DNA of 49,682 bases from Opitutales bacterium. Its GTDB lineage: Bacteria > Verrucomicrobiota > Verrucomicrobiia > Opitutales > UBA9783. The position numbers and the translations under genes were made by a program. Each line of letters begins with the position of its first letter. Position 1 is the stretch's first letter. A model generated the notes under the pieces. It had not been told where the DNA came from. It worked only from the letters and a program-made list of their open reading frames with translations, and searched no databases. Shown here one piece after another: positions 38,054-49,682 of this stretch. The DNA lies in assembly GCA_016286235.1 (NCBI GenBank), contig JAEESJ010000030.1, positions 1 to 49,682 of the forward strand, written 5' to 3'.

Positions 38054-38482
38054 ATGGCATCGAAAAAAGTAACGGGTGAAATTCGGTTGCAGTTGCCCGC
38101 AGGCGCGGCAAACCCGGCGCCGCCGGTAGGACCGGCTTTGGGTGCGAAGGGCGTAAATATCATGAACTTCTGCAAGGAGTTCAATGCGCGTACGCAGGAT
38201 AAAGCCGGATTGGTCATTCCGGTGGTGATTACGGTTTATTCGGATAAATCGTTCACGTTTATTTTAAAGACGCCGCCTGCTTCGGTGCTCTTGTGTAAAG
38301 CGGCGGGCATCCAGAAGGGTTCGGGCGAGCCGAATAAGAATAAAGTCGGTACGGTGACCGCCAAGCAACTGGAGGAGATTGCGACGATGAAGATGGCGGA
38401 TTTAAATGCGATCAATGTGAAGCATGCGGCTCGGATGATTGCCGGGACGGCTCGCAGTATGGGAATTCAGGTCGTCGGGTAA
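38054..38482 (+). CDS. rplK: 50S ribosomal protein L11
   Basis: [38 protein letters not shown]. Confidence 0.98.
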   Translation: MASKKVTGEIRLQLPAGAANPAPPVGPALGAKGVNIMNFCKEFNARTQDKAGLVIPVVITVYSDKSFTFILKTPPASVLLCKAAGIQKGSGEPNKNKVGTVTAKQLEEIATMKMADLNAINVKHAARMIAGTARSMGIQVVG

Positions 38483-38486
38483 AGGT

Positions 38487-39179
38487 ATGAAGAAGTACGG
38501 AAAACGGTATCGCGCGGCTTTGGAAAAAGCGGAAGCCGGAAAGCGGTATGATTTAAAGAGTGCTTTTGCGACGTTGCTTTCGTTGCCGGCGACGAAATTC
38601 GATGAAACGGTCGAGTTGGCGTTGCATCTGGCGGTTGATCCGAAGCAGAGCGATCAGATGGTGCGCGGTCGTGTGCAGCTGCCGAACGGAAACGGCAAGG
38701 ATGTTCGCGTGGTTGCTTTTACGAAGGATCCGCAGGCGGCGTTGAAGGCGGGTGCATGCGAAGCGGGTTTGTCGGATTTGATGGAGAAAATCAAGGGCGG
38801 CTGGCTGGATTTTGATGTGGCGGTTTCAACGACGGAAGCCATGAAGGACGTTAAAACTTTGGCGCGCCTTTTGGGCCCGAAGGGGTTGATGCCGAGTCCG
38901 AAGGCAGGGACGGTGACCGATGATTTGGCGGCTTGCATTACCGAGTTAAAGAAGGGGCGTGTGGAATTCAAGATGGACAAAGCGGCAAACGTGCAGTTGG
39001 GTATCGGTAAGCGTTCGTTCGGTCTTGAAAAGCTGTTGGCGAATGCGACGGCGGCGTTGGAGGCGATTCGTCAGGCGCGTCCGTCGGTTTTCCGCGGAAA
39101 GTTTGTGCTTAACGGTGCGATTTCATCGACCATGAGTCCCGGTTTATTGTTGGATGCTTCGGTGTTTGCCAAGTTTTAA
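38487..39179 (+). CDS. rplA: 50S ribosomal protein L1
   Basis: MKKYGKRYRAALEKAEAGKRYDL; LGPKGLMPSPKAGTVT; start corrected to 38487. Confidence 0.97.
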   Translation: MKKYGKRYRAALEKAEAGKRYDLKSAFATLLSLPATKFDETVELALHLAVDPKQSDQMVRGRVQLPNGNGKDVRVVAFTKDPQAALKAGACEAGLSDLMEKIKGGWLDFDVAVSTTEAMKDVKTLARLLGPKGLMPSPKAGTVTDDLAACITELKKGRVEFKMDKAANVQLGIGKRSFGLEKLLANATAALEAIRQARPSVFRGKFVLNGAISSTMSPGLLLDASVFAKF

Positions 39180-39184
39180 GAGCG

Positions 39185-39691
39185 ATGAGAATTGAAAAAA
39201 CATTTTTGTTAAACGAGATTTCCGACAGCGTTAAGGGTTCGGAGTACGTTTATTTTGTGGACTTCGGTGGCGTGAAGGTGGATGAAATTTCCGAGTTGCG
39301 CAAAGGGTTGCGCGAGCACGGTGCGCAGTTTCACGTCGTTCAAAACACGCTGTTGCGAAAAGTCGGCGAAGGATTATCATGGCCGTCTTTTACGCAGTGG
39401 TTGCACGGACAGACGGGTATTGTGTTCGGCGGTGATAATCCGACCGGCGTGGCGAAGCTTTTGGTGCAATTTGCGAAAGATAAGGGAAAATTGCCCGCCA
39501 AAGGCGGTTTGATGGACGGTCAGTTGTATGACACGGCGGCGTTGGAAGAACTTTCGAAGTTGCCGGATCTGCCGACGCTTCGGGCGACATTCCTGTCGTT
39601 GTTGCTGACGCCGTATCGTCGTTGTCTGTATGTCTTGCAGGGGGTTCCGCAGGCATTGTTGAATGTATTGCAGGCGAAGAGCGGGAACTAA
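39185..39691 (+). CDS. rplJ: 50S ribosomal protein L10
   Basis: L10-like protein between rplA and rplL. Confidence 0.9.
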   Translation: MRIEKTFLLNEISDSVKGSEYVYFVDFGGVKVDEISELRKGLREHGAQFHVVQNTLLRKVGEGLSWPSFTQWLHGQTGIVFGGDNPTGVAKLLVQFAKDKGKLPAKGGLMDGQLYDTAALEELSKLPDLPTLRATFLSLLLTPYRRCLYVLQGVPQALLNVLQAKSGN

Positions 39692-39711
39692 TTATTTTCA
39701 GGTCAGGTTAG

Positions 39712-39726
39712 GGAGAACGGTTCTCC
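39712..39726 (+). other. Hairpin in the rplJ-rplL intergenic leader
   Basis: GGAGAA-CGG-TTCTCC perfect inverted repeat. Confidence 0.6.
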
Positions 39727-39775
39727 TTAAACGGTTCGTCTGAAAAAACGAATACTAATCTGTTCGGGAGAAATC

Positions 39776-40159
39776 ATGGGAGAAATCAAAAAAGAAGAGG
39801 TCATCGAGTGGTTGAGTAACCAGTCGGTATTGGAGATTGCGGGTCTGGTAAAAGATCTGGAAGAAAAGTGGGGCGTCAGCGCGGCGGCTCCCGTTGCGGT
39901 TGCGGCGGCACCGGCGGGCGGCGCGGCAGCACCGGCGGCGGAAGAAAAGACGGAGTTTGACGTTATTCTCGCCGATATGGGTGCCAAAAAGATCGATGTC
40001 ATCAAAGAGGTGAAGGCGATCACGGGCTTTGGGCTTGCGGAAGCGAAGGCACTGGTGGAAGGTGCTCCGAAGCCGGTAAAAGAAGGCATCGGAAAGAAAG
40101 AGGCGGAAGAAATCAAAGCCAAACTGGAAGCCGCCGGCGCAAAAGTCGAATTGAAGTAA
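39776..40159 (+). CDS. rplL: 50S ribosomal protein L7/L12
   Basis: Ala-rich hinge; [49 protein letters not shown]. Confidence 0.98.
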   Translation: MGEIKKEEVIEWLSNQSVLEIAGLVKDLEEKWGVSAAAPVAVAAAPAGGAAAPAAEEKTEFDVILADMGAKKIDVIKEVKAITGFGLAEAKALVEGAPKPVKEGIGKKEAEEIKAKLEAAGAKVELK

Positions 40160-40220
40160 ATTACATAACCTTCGACAAGGATGGATTGGAAGAACCTTTC
40201 TTGTTTAAGTGCCTGAATTT

Positions 40221-43200
40221 ATGTCCGATCGTATCAATCTCGGGAAATTAAAAGAAGTTATTCCTCCTTCGGATCTGCTGGGTCTGCAGTTGAATTCCTA
40301 CAAAGAGTTTTTGCAACAGTATATTCCGCCGTCCGAACGCAAAAAGGTCGGCTTGGAGGCGGTCTTCCAAGACTTTTTTCCGATTGAGGATTATGACAAT
40401 AAATATCGCCTTGAGTATGTTTCGTACCGGTGGGGTGATGTGACGGGCGATTATTGCGATTGCATCCGAAACGGCACCACGTACGGCACGTCTTTGTACC
40501 TGACGTTGCGCCTGATGAGCGACAACAAGCAGGTTCAGGAGGGTGAAATTTATTTGGGCGAGTTTCCGTTGATGACGGATCGCGCCTCTTTCGTCATTAA
40601 CGGTGCCGAGCGTGTGGTGGTGAGTCAGTTGCATCGTTCGCCTGGCATCAGTTTCGACCAAGAGTGGCATCCGTCCGGGAAGCGGTTGCATGCGTTTCGC
40701 ATTATTCCCGATCGCGGCGTCTGGGTGGAGGTTCAGTTTGATGCGAACGATCTGTTGTACGTTTATCTGGATCGTCGCCGTCGTCGTTATCGGTTCCTTA
40801 TTACGACGCTTTTGCGCGCTTTCGGCTTCGGTACGAACGAAACCATTTTGAAGTTATTTTACAAGCCGACCAAAATGCGCGTTTCGGCGCTGTTGTCGCA
40901 GAACGATCTGACGCATTGGGTGTTGACGGAAGACGTGATTGACGTTGCGAAGGGTTTGGTGTTGGGGCGCGCGTTGGAGCCGAGCACCAAAACCGCACTG
41001 CAGGCGTTTCAACGGTCGAAAATCGAGACGATTTCGGTGGTCGACGCAAGCGCGGATGACGGTGCGATTGTGCGTTGTTTGAGAAAGGACGGTGCGACTT
41101 CGACGGAAGACGGATTGTGCGACATTTATCGATTGTTGCATCCGGGCGAGACTGTGAATTTGCAGGATGCGCGCGCCTTTTTTCAACGTTCTTTTTGCGA
41201 TTCCAAGCGTTACGATTTGACGCGCGTCGGACGTTATCGTCTGAACGAAAAACTCGGTTTGGATGTTCCGCTTTCGAAGACGCTGCTTCAACCGATCGAT
41301 ATTGCGGAGGAGGTGCGCGAACTGTGTCGCTTGCGCAAGGGGCAGGGGTCGGTCGACGATATCGACTTTCTCGGCAATCGTCGCGTGCGTTTGGTAGGCG
41401 AACTGGTGGCGGCGCAATGCCGTTCCGGTTTGGCGCGCATGGAACGTATTATTCGCGAACGTATGGCGCAATTGGATCGGGCGGAAGGGGTTTCGTTAAA
41501 ACATGTGGTGGATTCGCGCGCCGTCACGATGGCGGTGATTGATTTTTTTGCCCGCAATCCGCTGTCACAGCTGACGGATCAAATCAATCCGCTGTCGGAA
41601 ATTACTCACAAGCGTCGTTTGTCGGCGTTGGGCGCCGGCGGTTTGGATCGCGAACGGGCGGGCTTGGAAGTGCGCGACGTGCATACTTCCCATTACGGTC
41701 GCATTTGTCCCATCGAAACGCCGGAAGGTTCCAACATCGGCTTGATCAATTCGTTGACGACTTACGCGCGCATCAACGAGCTCGGTCTCATTGAAACGCC
41801 GTACCGACGCGTGCATAACAAGGTTGTGACGGACGAAGTCGATTATCTGACGGCGGAACAGGAGAAAACGGAGGTTGTTGCGCAGGCGGATTCGGCGGTC
41901 AATTCGAAGGGTTGCCTGGAAGGTACCGTTATGGCGCGCAAGAATTTCGATGTGTGTGAAGTGAAGCCCGAAGAGGTGACGTACATAGAGGTTTCGCCGA
42001 AGCAGGTGATTTCGGCGGCAACCGCTCTCATCCCGTTTTTGGAGCACGATGACGCCAGTCGCGCGTTGATGGGTTCGAACATGTTGCGTCAGGCGGTGCC
42101 GCTGTTGCGACCCGAAGCGCCCTTTGTCGGAACGGGGTTGGAAGAGACGACGGCGCGCGATTCCCGTGTTACGGTTGTGGCGGAAGCGGACGGGAAGGTG
42201 GCGGAAGTGAGCGGTACGCGGATTGTCGTGACGCCCGACGGTACGTTGCCGCACGTGCGTAAGGATCAATCGTTGCGGACGGATCCGCAGAACGGATTAT
42301 ATGTTTATCCGTTACGTAAATTTGCGCGTTCCAATGCGATGACGTGTTTCAATGCCCGACCGTCGGTACGACCGGGAGATACGGTGAAGGCAGGGCAGGT
42401 GTTGGCGGACGGCGGTGCGACGGATCACGGCGAAACGGCATTGGGGCGCAATGTTCTGGTGGCGTATCTGTCCTGGAAGGGGTACAATTTCGAAGATGCG
42501 GTGATTTTGAGCGAGCGCATGGTTTCGGAAGATGTTTATACGTCGATTCATATCGAAGAATACGAAATCGTTGCGAACGATACGAAGCTTGGAGCGGAGG
42601 AAATTACGCGCGATATTCCGAATGTCGGCGAAGAGGCTTTAAAAAACCTGGATCGCAACGGGATTATCCGCATCGGTTCTGAGGTACATCCCGGGGATAT
42701 TTTAGTCGGGAAAATTACGCCGAAGAGCGAAACGGAATTGGCGCCCGAAGAAAAGTTGCTGCGCGCGATTTTCGGAGAAAAAGCGGCGGATGTGAAGAAT
42801 TCTTCCTTAGTTGCGCCGTCCGGTTGCTCCGGGTACGTGATGGACGTTCACGTGACGACGCAGGGCGGTATGGACGAAACGTCGGGTGTTGCGAGCGATC
42901 GCCGTCGTCGGGAGAAAAAGCTGATTGAAGAGTATCGGGTCGCCAAGGAGCGTTTGCGGGAATCGTTGACGGAGGCGTTGTCGAACGTTCTTTTGGGTGA
43001 AAAAATTCCCTTAAATATTACCAGCGGTGAAACGGGCGAGGTTATCATTCAGGCAAATCGGAAAATCACCAGAACGGCGTTGCGTAAATTGGCGTTTCAT
43101 CCGAGCGACGTTCAAATGGAGCAGTCGCCGATTAAGTTGAGGGTTTTTGAGATTATAACGCCGTTTGTGCGTCAGTTTGACGAGGTAGAGGCATCGCATC

Positions 43201-44003
43201 GGGCGAAATTGGGGGATTTGGATGCGGAAGCGGCGGGAACCGTGAAGAGCGTGAAGGTTTGGGTTGCCGTCAAGCGCAAAATTTGCGTCGGCGATAAAAT
43301 GGCGGGACGTCACGGAAACAAGGGCGTGGTGGCGCGCGTGGTTCCCGTTCAGGATATGCCGTTTTTGGAAGACGGGACGCCGGTGGACATGATTTTAAAT
43401 CCTCTGGGCGTGCCGAGTCGCATGAACATCGGGCAAATTTTGGAGACGCATCTCGGTTTGGCGTGCAAACTGCTCGGTATTAAGGTTTCGACGCCGGTGT
43501 TTGACGGTGCTTCCGATGCAACCATCAGGGAGTATTTAAAGAAGGCGCATCTGCCGGAGGACGGCAAGGTGACGCTTTACGACGGATGTACCGGCGAGCC
43601 GTTTAAACGAAAAGTGACGGTCGGTTATTCCTACATGATGAAGCTCAATCACCTGGTGGATGATAAGGTGCACGCGCGTGCGGTCGGTCCGTACAGTCTG
43701 ATTACGCAACAGCCGTTGGGCGGTAAAGCGCAGTTCGGCGGACAACGTTTCGGTGAAATGGAAGTGTGGGCGTTGGAATCGTACGGCGCGGCGTACACGT
43801 TGCAGGAAATGTTGACGGTCAAATCCGATGACGTTCAGGGACGTACCAAAATGTACGAATCCATTGTGAAGGGGTACCATTCGTTGCAGGCGGGTGTGCC
43901 GCAGTCGTTCAAGGTGTTGGTGAAGGAAATTCAGGGATTGGGATTGGATTTGCAACTCAATGCGGATCGCCTGATGACGGAAGAAGCGGAGGTTGCGGAG
44001 TAA
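40221..44003 (+). CDS. rpoB: RNA polymerase beta subunit
   Basis: [95 protein letters not shown]. Confidence 0.98.
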   Translation: MSDRINLGKLKEVIPPSDLLGLQLNSYKEFLQQYIPPSERKKVGLEAVFQDFFPIEDYDNKYRLEYVSYRWGDVTGDYCDCIRNGTTYGTSLYLTLRLMSDNKQVQEGEIYLGEFPLMTDRASFVINGAERVVVSQLHRSPGISFDQEWHPSGKRLHAFRIIPDRGVWVEVQFDANDLLYVYLDRRRRRYRFLITTLLRAFGFGTNETILKLFYKPTKMRVSALLSQNDLTHWVLTEDVIDVAKGLVLGRALEPSTKTALQAFQRSKIETISVVDASADDGAIVRCLRKDGATSTEDGLCDIYRLLHPGETVNLQDARAFFQRSFCDSKRYDLTRVGRYRLNEKLGLDVPLSKTLLQPIDIAEEVRELCRLRKGQGSVDDIDFLGNRRVRLVGELVAAQCRSGLARMERIIRERMAQLDRAEGVSLKHVVDSRAVTMAVIDFFARNPLSQLTDQINPLSEITHKRRLSALGAGGLDRERAGLEVRDVHTSHYGRICPIETPEGSNIGLINSLTTYARINELGLIETPYRRVHNKVVTDEVDYLTAEQEKTEVVAQADSAVNSKGCLEGTVMARKNFDVCEVKPEEVTYIEVSPKQVISAATALIPFLEHDDASRALMGSNMLRQAVPLLRPEAPFVGTGLEETTARDSRVTVVAEADGKVAEVSGTRIVVTPDGTLPHVRKDQSLRTDPQNGLYVYPLRKFARSNAMTCFNARPSVRPGDTVKAGQVLADGGATDHGETALGRNVLVAYLSWKGYNFEDAVILSERMVSEDVYTSIHIEEYEIVANDTKLGAEEITRDIPNVGEEALKNLDRNGIIRIGSEVHPGDILVGKITPKSETELAPEEKLLRAIFGEKAADVKNSSLVAPSGCSGYVMDVHVTTQGGMDETSGVASDRRRREKKLIEEYRVAKERLRESLTEALSNVLLGEKIPLNITSGETGEVIIQANRKITRTALRKLAFHPSDVQMEQSPIKLRVFEIITPFVRQFDEVEASHRAKLGDLDAEAAGTVKSVKVWVAVKRKICVGDKMAGRHGNKGVVARVVPVQDMPFLEDGTPVDMILNPLGVPSRMNIGQILETHLGLACKLLGIKVSTPVFDGASDATIREYLKKAHLPEDGKVTLYDGCTGEPFKRKVTVGYSYMMKLNHLVDDKVHARAVGPYSLITQQPLGGKAQFGGQRFGEMEVWALESYGAAYTLQEMLTVKSDDVQGRTKMYESIVKGYHSLQAGVPQSFKVLVKEIQGLGLDLQLNADRLMTEEAEVAE

Positions 44004-44007
44004 TTTT

Positions 44008-47000
44008 ATGTTTAGGGACGACATTCACGGTCTTTTGGGGTTCGAGTCGGATCCGACGTTTGATTCGGTTCGGATTTCGATTGCTTCTCCCGAAACCATT
44101 CGTCAATGGTCGAAGGGTGAAGTCAAAACACCCGAAACCATCAATTACCGCACCTGGAAGCCGGAACCGGACGGTTTGTTCTGTCAACGGATTTTTGGTC
44201 CGGTGACGGATTACGAATGTGCCTGCGGTAAGTACAAGCGCATCAAGTACCGCGGGGTGGTGTGCGACCGTTGCGGCGTGGAGGTTACCGTTTCGCGCGT
44301 GCGCCGCGAGTGGATGGGACACATCGAATTGGCGGTTCCCGTGGCGCACGTTTGGTTTTTAAAGAGCGTTCCGAGCTGTTTCAGTCTGCTTTTGGATATG
44401 ACCGTTCGCGATTTGGAGCGTGTCATTTACTACGAAAGTTATCTTGTTCTGGATCCCGGCAGTACGCCTTTGGAGAAAAAGCAGCTCTTGACCGAGAACG
44501 AATACCAATCGGCGCAAGCCGAGTTCGGCGAAGATGCGTTCACGGCGAAAATGGGTGCGGAAGCGATCCGTGAGCTGTTGTGCGACATGAGTTTGGAGGA
44601 CGAGGCGGAGGAGATGCAGATGCGGATGGCGACGGATACCTCAAAAAGTCTGAAGCAAAAATTGTCCAAGCGTCTCAAGTTGATCAACGGAATGATTCGC
44701 AACAAAATCCGACCCGAGTGGATGGTGTTGCGAGTGTTGCCGGTGACGCCGCCCGATTTGCGTCCGTTGGTGCCGCTGGACGGCGGGCGTTTTGCTACCA
44801 GCGATTTGAACGATTTGTACCGTCGCGTCATCAACCGCAACAATCGTCTTCGCAGTCTGTTGCAACTGAAAACGCCGGATATTATCATTCACAACGAAAA
44901 GCGCATGTTGCAGGAGGCGGTGGATGCGCTTTTTGATAACGGTTGCCGCGGAACGCGTGCGGTTGCCGGTTCCAACGGTCGTCCGTTGAAGTCACTGAGC
45001 GAGTCGTTGAAGGGAAAGCAGGGGCGTTTTCGTCAAAATCTGCTCGGTAAGCGCGTCGATTACAGCGGTCGTACCGTGATTGTCGTCGGACCGGAGTTGA
45101 AAATTTACCAGTGCGGTTTGCCGAAACAGATGGCGTTGGTGCTGTTTGAACCGTTCATCATTCATCGATTGCGAGAGTTGGGTTTTGCCTATACGGTGCG
45201 TGCGGCGCGCAAGATGATCGAAAACAAAACGCCCGAGGTGTGGGACGTATTGCAGGAAGTGATTAAAGGGCATCCCGTGTTGCTGAATCGTGCGCCGACG
45301 CTGCACCGTTTGTCCATTCAGGCGTTCGAACCCGTGTTGATCGAAGGCGGTGCCATTCGTCTGCATCCGCTGGTGTGTGCGGCGTTCAACGCGGACTTCG
45401 ACGGCGACCAAATGGCGGTACACGTGCCGTTATCCGCGGAAGCGATTATGGAGGCAAGGTTGCTGATGCTTTCGACGCACAATTTGTTTTCGCCTTCGAG
45501 CGGTAAGCCGATTACGGTTCCTTCGCAGGATATTGTTTTGGGAGTTTATGCGTTGACGTCGGAGACCAAACCGAAGCCGGAGAAAACCCGTCAGGTTCCG
45601 ATTGTTTCGGGTGCCTTGGAAGCGGAGCGCATGGAGAGCGAGGGCATTCTTTCGTCGGACGACTGGGTGGATATGCCGAATCCCGATTATCAAAAGGAGA
45701 CGAAATTTGGTGTTTCGTCGGATAAGTACCTTCGTACCACGATCGGTCGTATTCTTTTTAACGCCGTTTTCCCGAAGGAAGTCGGTTTTGTCAACGAAAC
45801 GGTCGGAAAAGACAAGTTGTCGGACGTTATTAACGCGGCGTATCATTTGATTTCTTCGGAGGCGTTCGCCGAGTTATTGGATGCGCTGAAATCTCTCGGT
45901 TTTTCGAGGGTGACGCAAAGCGGTGTTTCCGTCGGAATGGGAGATATCGTCGTTTCGGATGAGAAAGCCGCCGTTATCGAGAAGAGCGAGAAGAAAATCA
46001 AGGAAGTCGAATCGCAATTCCGTCGCGGTATTATTACCGACAGCGAACGTTACAACAAGGTGATTTCGATTTGGACGAACGCAACTGAGGAAGTGGCGAA
46101 TGCTTCGTTTGAAACATTGGCACAGCGCGGGAAGGACGGCGAGGTCAATTCGATTTGGATGATGATGGATTCGGGAGCGCGCGGAAACAAACAGCAGGTG
46201 CGTCAGCTGGTTGGCATGCGCGGTTTGATGGCGAAACCTTCGGGCGAAATCATCGAACAGCCGATTTTATCTTCCTTCCGTGACGGCTTGAAGGTTTTGG
46301 AGTACTTTACGTCGACGCACGGCGGTCGTAAGGGTATGGCGGATACGGCGTTGAAAACGGCGGATGCCGGGTATTTGACCCGAAAATTGTGCGATGTTGC
46401 CATGGATTGCGTCGCGGGAGGAACCGACGAGCCCTTGGATAACTCGAAGGGCGTTTGGAAGCAGGCGATTTGCGACGGTGATGATGAGATTGTTGCTTTG
46501 TCGGAGCGTATTGTCGGGCGTTGCGCCTGCGAGGATGTTGTCAATCCGAGCGATCCGAACGAATGCGTCATTCATCGCGGGGATTTGATTACCGAGACGC
46601 AGGCGAGGCGTGTTGAAGCGTTGGGAATTGATGCGGTGAAAATTCTGTCGCCGCTGACCCATATGGTTAAAAACGTGATTCCGGCGAAGGCGTACGGCGA
46701 GGATACGGCGACGCACGCGTTGGTGTCGGAAGGAACGTCGGTCGGAATTTTGGCAGCGCAGTCGATCGGTGAGCCGGGTACGCAGTTGACGCTTCGTACG
46801 TTCCACTCGGGCGGTGTGGCGGGTCAGGCGTTCAAAATGCCGGAATTTCGCGCGCAACATGCCGGTATCGTCAAGTATGACGGTTTGAGGACGGTGACGA
46901 CGCAAGAGGGGACGATTGTGGCGTTAAACAAAACGGGTGTGCTTCGAATTTTGTCGGAGGATTACCGGGAGCTGGAATCGTACCGCATTCATCCGGGTTC

Positions 47001-48207
47001 CGTTATGGCGGTTGCGGATGGGGGTGCCGTTGAGAAGGGTGCCTCTCTGGCGGTGTGGGACGCAACCAAAATCCCGATTTTGTCGGAAAAGAGCGGCGAG
47101 GTGCGTTTCAAGGATATCATGGCGGGTGTGACCCTTTGTCGTGCCGGTGAAGGGGCTGATGTACGCATGATCATGGAGCATCAGGACGATTTGAATCCCT
47201 CCGTTGAAATTGTCGATAAACGCGGAACGTTGTTGGCGACCTATCCGATTCCGTCGGGAGCGCAGCTGGTGGTCGCGGAAGGTGATGCGGTGTATCCCGG
47301 GACGATGATTGCCAAAATGGCGCGCGTTTCGAACAAAACGCAGGATATCGTGGGCGGTCTGCCGCGCATTACCGAGTTGTTTGAAGCTCGTTGTCCGAAG
47401 AAAACGGCGGAAATGGCGCGCATCGACGGTGTGGTGTCGCTGACGGGAACGATGCGCGGAAAAAAGCGGTTGATCGTGACCGACGCCGAAACAGAAGCGG
47501 TCGATGTGCATTTTGTAGCGCAGGATAAGCAGATTATCGTTCAGGACGGAGATTTTGTGAAGAAAGGTCAGTTCCTGACCGACGGATTGGCGGATCCGCA
47601 CGAAATGCTTGCCGTATTGGGCGAAGCGGCGACGCAGGAGTATTTGTTGTCGGAAATTCAAAAGGTGTATCGTTTGCAGGGAGTGACCATCAACGACAAG
47701 CACCTGGAAGTAATTTTGGCACGGATGTTCGGAAAGATTCGCGTAACGGATCCGGGTGATACGGAATTTTTCCATGACGAACAGGTGGATCGTCATCATT
47801 TTGCCGAAGCGAACAGGAACGTGGTCGAGATGGGCGGCAAGCCTGCCGAGGGCGAACCGATATTATTGGGAATTACAAAGGCGTCGTTGCAGACGGACAG
47901 CTTTATTTCTGCCGCTTCCTTCCAGGAAACAGCGCGTATTTTAACGGAAGCCGCCGCCGTCGGAAAGCAGGACAACATGAAGGGCTTCAAGGAAAACGTC
48001 ATCATGGGAAATTTGATTCCTGCCGGAACCGGGATGCCGAAGTACCGACATTTGACGGTTTGTATAACGGAAGCGGGACAGGCGGCCGCCGGTGCGATTG
48101 CCGAAGGAGCCGTGTTGTGGGGAGATGCCGAAACGTCTTCAACGGAGAGTACTTCGGATGTTGCTCCCGAGGAAGCGGTATCGGTTGCGACGGAGCGTGT
48201 TTCTTAG
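44008..48207 (+). CDS. rpoC: RNA polymerase beta' subunit
   Basis: [19 protein letters not shown]; zinc site [41 protein letters not shown]. Confidence 0.98.
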   Translation: MFRDDIHGLLGFESDPTFDSVRISIASPETIRQWSKGEVKTPETINYRTWKPEPDGLFCQRIFGPVTDYECACGKYKRIKYRGVVCDRCGVEVTVSRVRREWMGHIELAVPVAHVWFLKSVPSCFSLLLDMTVRDLERVIYYESYLVLDPGSTPLEKKQLLTENEYQSAQAEFGEDAFTAKMGAEAIRELLCDMSLEDEAEEMQMRMATDTSKSLKQKLSKRLKLINGMIRNKIRPEWMVLRVLPVTPPDLRPLVPLDGGRFATSDLNDLYRRVINRNNRLRSLLQLKTPDIIIHNEKRMLQEAVDALFDNGCRGTRAVAGSNGRPLKSLSESLKGKQGRFRQNLLGKRVDYSGRTVIVVGPELKIYQCGLPKQMALVLFEPFIIHRLRELGFAYTVRAARKMIENKTPEVWDVLQEVIKGHPVLLNRAPTLHRLSIQAFEPVLIEGGAIRLHPLVCAAFNADFDGDQMAVHVPLSAEAIMEARLLMLSTHNLFSPSSGKPITVPSQDIVLGVYALTSETKPKPEKTRQVPIVSGALEAERMESEGILSSDDWVDMPNPDYQKETKFGVSSDKYLRTTIGRILFNAVFPKEVGFVNETVGKDKLSDVINAAYHLISSEAFAELLDALKSLGFSRVTQSGVSVGMGDIVVSDEKAAVIEKSEKKIKEVESQFRRGIITDSERYNKVISIWTNATEEVANASFETLAQRGKDGEVNSIWMMMDSGARGNKQQVRQLVGMRGLMAKPSGEIIEQPILSSFRDGLKVLEYFTSTHGGRKGMADTALKTADAGYLTRKLCDVAMDCVAGGTDEPLDNSKGVWKQAICDGDDEIVALSERIVGRCACEDVVNPSDPNECVIHRGDLITETQARRVEALGIDAVKILSPLTHMVKNVIPAKAYGEDTATHALVSEGTSVGILAAQSIGEPGTQLTLRTFHSGGVAGQAFKMPEFRAQHAGIVKYDGLRTVTTQEGTIVALNKTGVLRILSEDYRELESYRIHPGSVMAVADGGAVEKGASLAVWDATKIPILSEKSGEVRFKDIMAGVTLCRAGEGADVRMIMEHQDDLNPSVEIVDKRGTLLATYPIPSGAQLVVAEGDAVYPGTMIAKMARVSNKTQDIVGGLPRITELFEARCPKKTAEMARIDGVVSLTGTMRGKKRLIVTDAETEAVDVHFVAQDKQIIVQDGDFVKKGQFLTDGLADPHEMLAVLGEAATQEYLLSEIQKVYRLQGVTINDKHLEVILARMFGKIRVTDPGDTEFFHDEQVDRHHFAEANRNVVEMGGKPAEGEPILLGITKASLQTDSFISAASFQETARILTEAAAVGKQDNMKGFKENVIMGNLIPAGTGMPKYRHLTVCITEAGQAAAGAIAEGAVLWGDAETSSTESTSDVAPEEAVSVATERVS

Positions 48208-48401
48208 GAAAGACGGTGTAAATGAAGGCTTTTGGAAAAAAAAACACGGCGATTACGGAGCAGTTTTGGGTACTCTGCGGTCGTATGCGTATTGTTCGTC
48301 GGTTCGAATGTGCGTCTGAGCGGTCACGCGGAGGCGGGACAGCGTGTAAAAAAGCTTGCGTTCCGTCGCGTGAATCTTTGTTAATGAAGTGTTAAGATAA
48401 G

Positions 48402-48785
48402 ATGCCTACCATCAATCAGCTTATTTCACATCCGAGGCGGGCGGTACGTTCAAAGTCGTCCGCGCCGGCGTTGGAGAAACATCCGTTTAAGCGCGGCGTG
48501 TGCATTCAGGTGATGACGCGTACGCCGAAGAAGCCGAATTCCGCGGTTCGCAAAGTGACCAAAGTGCGTTTGACGAACGGTTCGGAAGTGATCGCTTACA
48601 TTCCCGATGAAGGGCATAATCTGCAAGAGCACAGCATTGTGTTGGTGCGCGGCGGTTGCGTGCCCGATCTTCCTGGTGTGCGCTACCACGTAGTGCGCGG
48701 GACATTGGATGCGCAGGGTGTTGAGAAGCGTCGTCGCAGTCGTTCCAAGTATGGCGTGCATCGTCCGAAGGAAGCGAAAAAGTAA
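48402..48785 (+). CDS. rpsL: 30S ribosomal protein S12
   Basis: [52 protein letters not shown]. Confidence 0.98.
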   Translation: MPTINQLISHPRRAVRSKSSAPALEKHPFKRGVCIQVMTRTPKKPNSAVRKVTKVRLTNGSEVIAYIPDEGHNLQEHSIVLVRGGCVPDLPGVRYHVVRGTLDAQGVEKRRRSRSKYGVHRPKEAKK

Positions 48786-48794
48786 GGTTTTGTT

Positions 48795-49268
48795 ATGTCA
48801 CGTCGTCGAAGAGCAGTACGTCGGGAAATGAAAGGAGATCCGCGTTACAACAGTCCGCTGGTGGAACAGTTGACGAACCGCGTGATGCGTTGCGGGAAAA
48901 AGTCTTTGGCGCGCCGCATTGTGTACGGAGCGATCGAGAAGGTAAGCGAGATATTGGGTAAGGGCGATCCGATGGATTTTATGTTGGCAGCTTTGGAGAA
49001 TATTCGTCCGAAGCTGGAAGTGAAGAGCCGTCGCGTTGGGGGGGCGACCTACCAGGTGCCGATGGAAGTTCCTTATCAACGTCAAATCGGTTTGGCGTTT
49101 CGTTGGCTTGTTTTGGCGGCGGATAAACGCAAGGGGACGATGGCGGAAGGATTGGCGAACGAACTGCTGGATGCGTACAACAATACGGGCGAAGTAGTGA
49201 AGAAAAAGGAGGAAGTCCATCGTATGGCGCAGGCAAATCGTGCCTTTGCGCATTTCCGCTGGTCTTAA
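48795..49268 (+). CDS. rpsG: 30S ribosomal protein S7
   Basis: [46 protein letters not shown]. Confidence 0.97.
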   Translation: MSRRRRAVRREMKGDPRYNSPLVEQLTNRVMRCGKKSLARRIVYGAIEKVSEILGKGDPMDFMLAALENIRPKLEVKSRRVGGATYQVPMEVPYQRQIGLAFRWLVLAADKRKGTMAEGLANELLDAYNNTGEVVKKKEEVHRMAQANRAFAHFRWS

Positions 49269-49274
49269 ACGGCT

Positions 49275-49640
<366 letters not shown>

Positions 49641-49682
49641 GATGCGGAATTTCTTTTCCATCGGCTCCAGGTGAATATCGGA
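49641..49682 (-). other. Fragment resembling a GspE/PilB-type secretion ATPase, read on minus strand
   Basis: Reverse complement encodes [17 protein letters not shown], like the (A)SDIHxEPxExxxRxRxR motif of type II/IV pilus ATPases. Confidence 0.6.

Overview
Window from a bacterial chromosome, probably PVC-type and possibly verrucomicrobial. That taxonomy is inferred from EF-Tu sequence features, a chlamydia-like T3SS gene order with an FHA-bearing SctD, and paired Asp23 genes; it was not tested. Left part (78-10066, minus strand): a compact, overlapping type III secretion operon, sctD-E-F-G-I-J-K-L-N-O-P-Q-R. Middle (10.7-34.5 kb): mostly housekeeping genes (dprA, metK, accBC, trpS, pyrG, lpxK, holA, pgk, tpiA), with accessory or decayed material between them: a frameshifted MATE transporter, an accC-derived pseudogene fragment, an IS1595/IS1016-like transposase remnant, and an ECF sigma operon encoding a trypsin/HtrA-like protein that has lost its catalytic triad. 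Right part (35.8-49.7 kb): the conserved tRNA-Thr/tuf/tRNA-Trp/secE-nusG-rplKAJL-rpoBC-rpsL-rpsG-fusA block. Points most worth a second look: (1) the last ~42 bp leave EF-G and read, on the opposite strand, as a GspE/PilB ATPase motif (chimeric junction or rearrangement); (2) the HtrA-like pseudoprotease beside an ECF sigma factor; (3) a candidate three-way-junction RNA, a hairpin and a TTCC tandem repeat upstream of an outer-membrane protein; (4) a possible pseudoknot at the metK ribosome-binding site; (5) promoter -10 boxes abutting start codons, suggesting leaderless mRNAs; (6) a non-canonical EF-Tu switch I. I found no CRISPR array, phage or obvious new defence system. All homology calls are by eye from the translated sequences; no searches were run.
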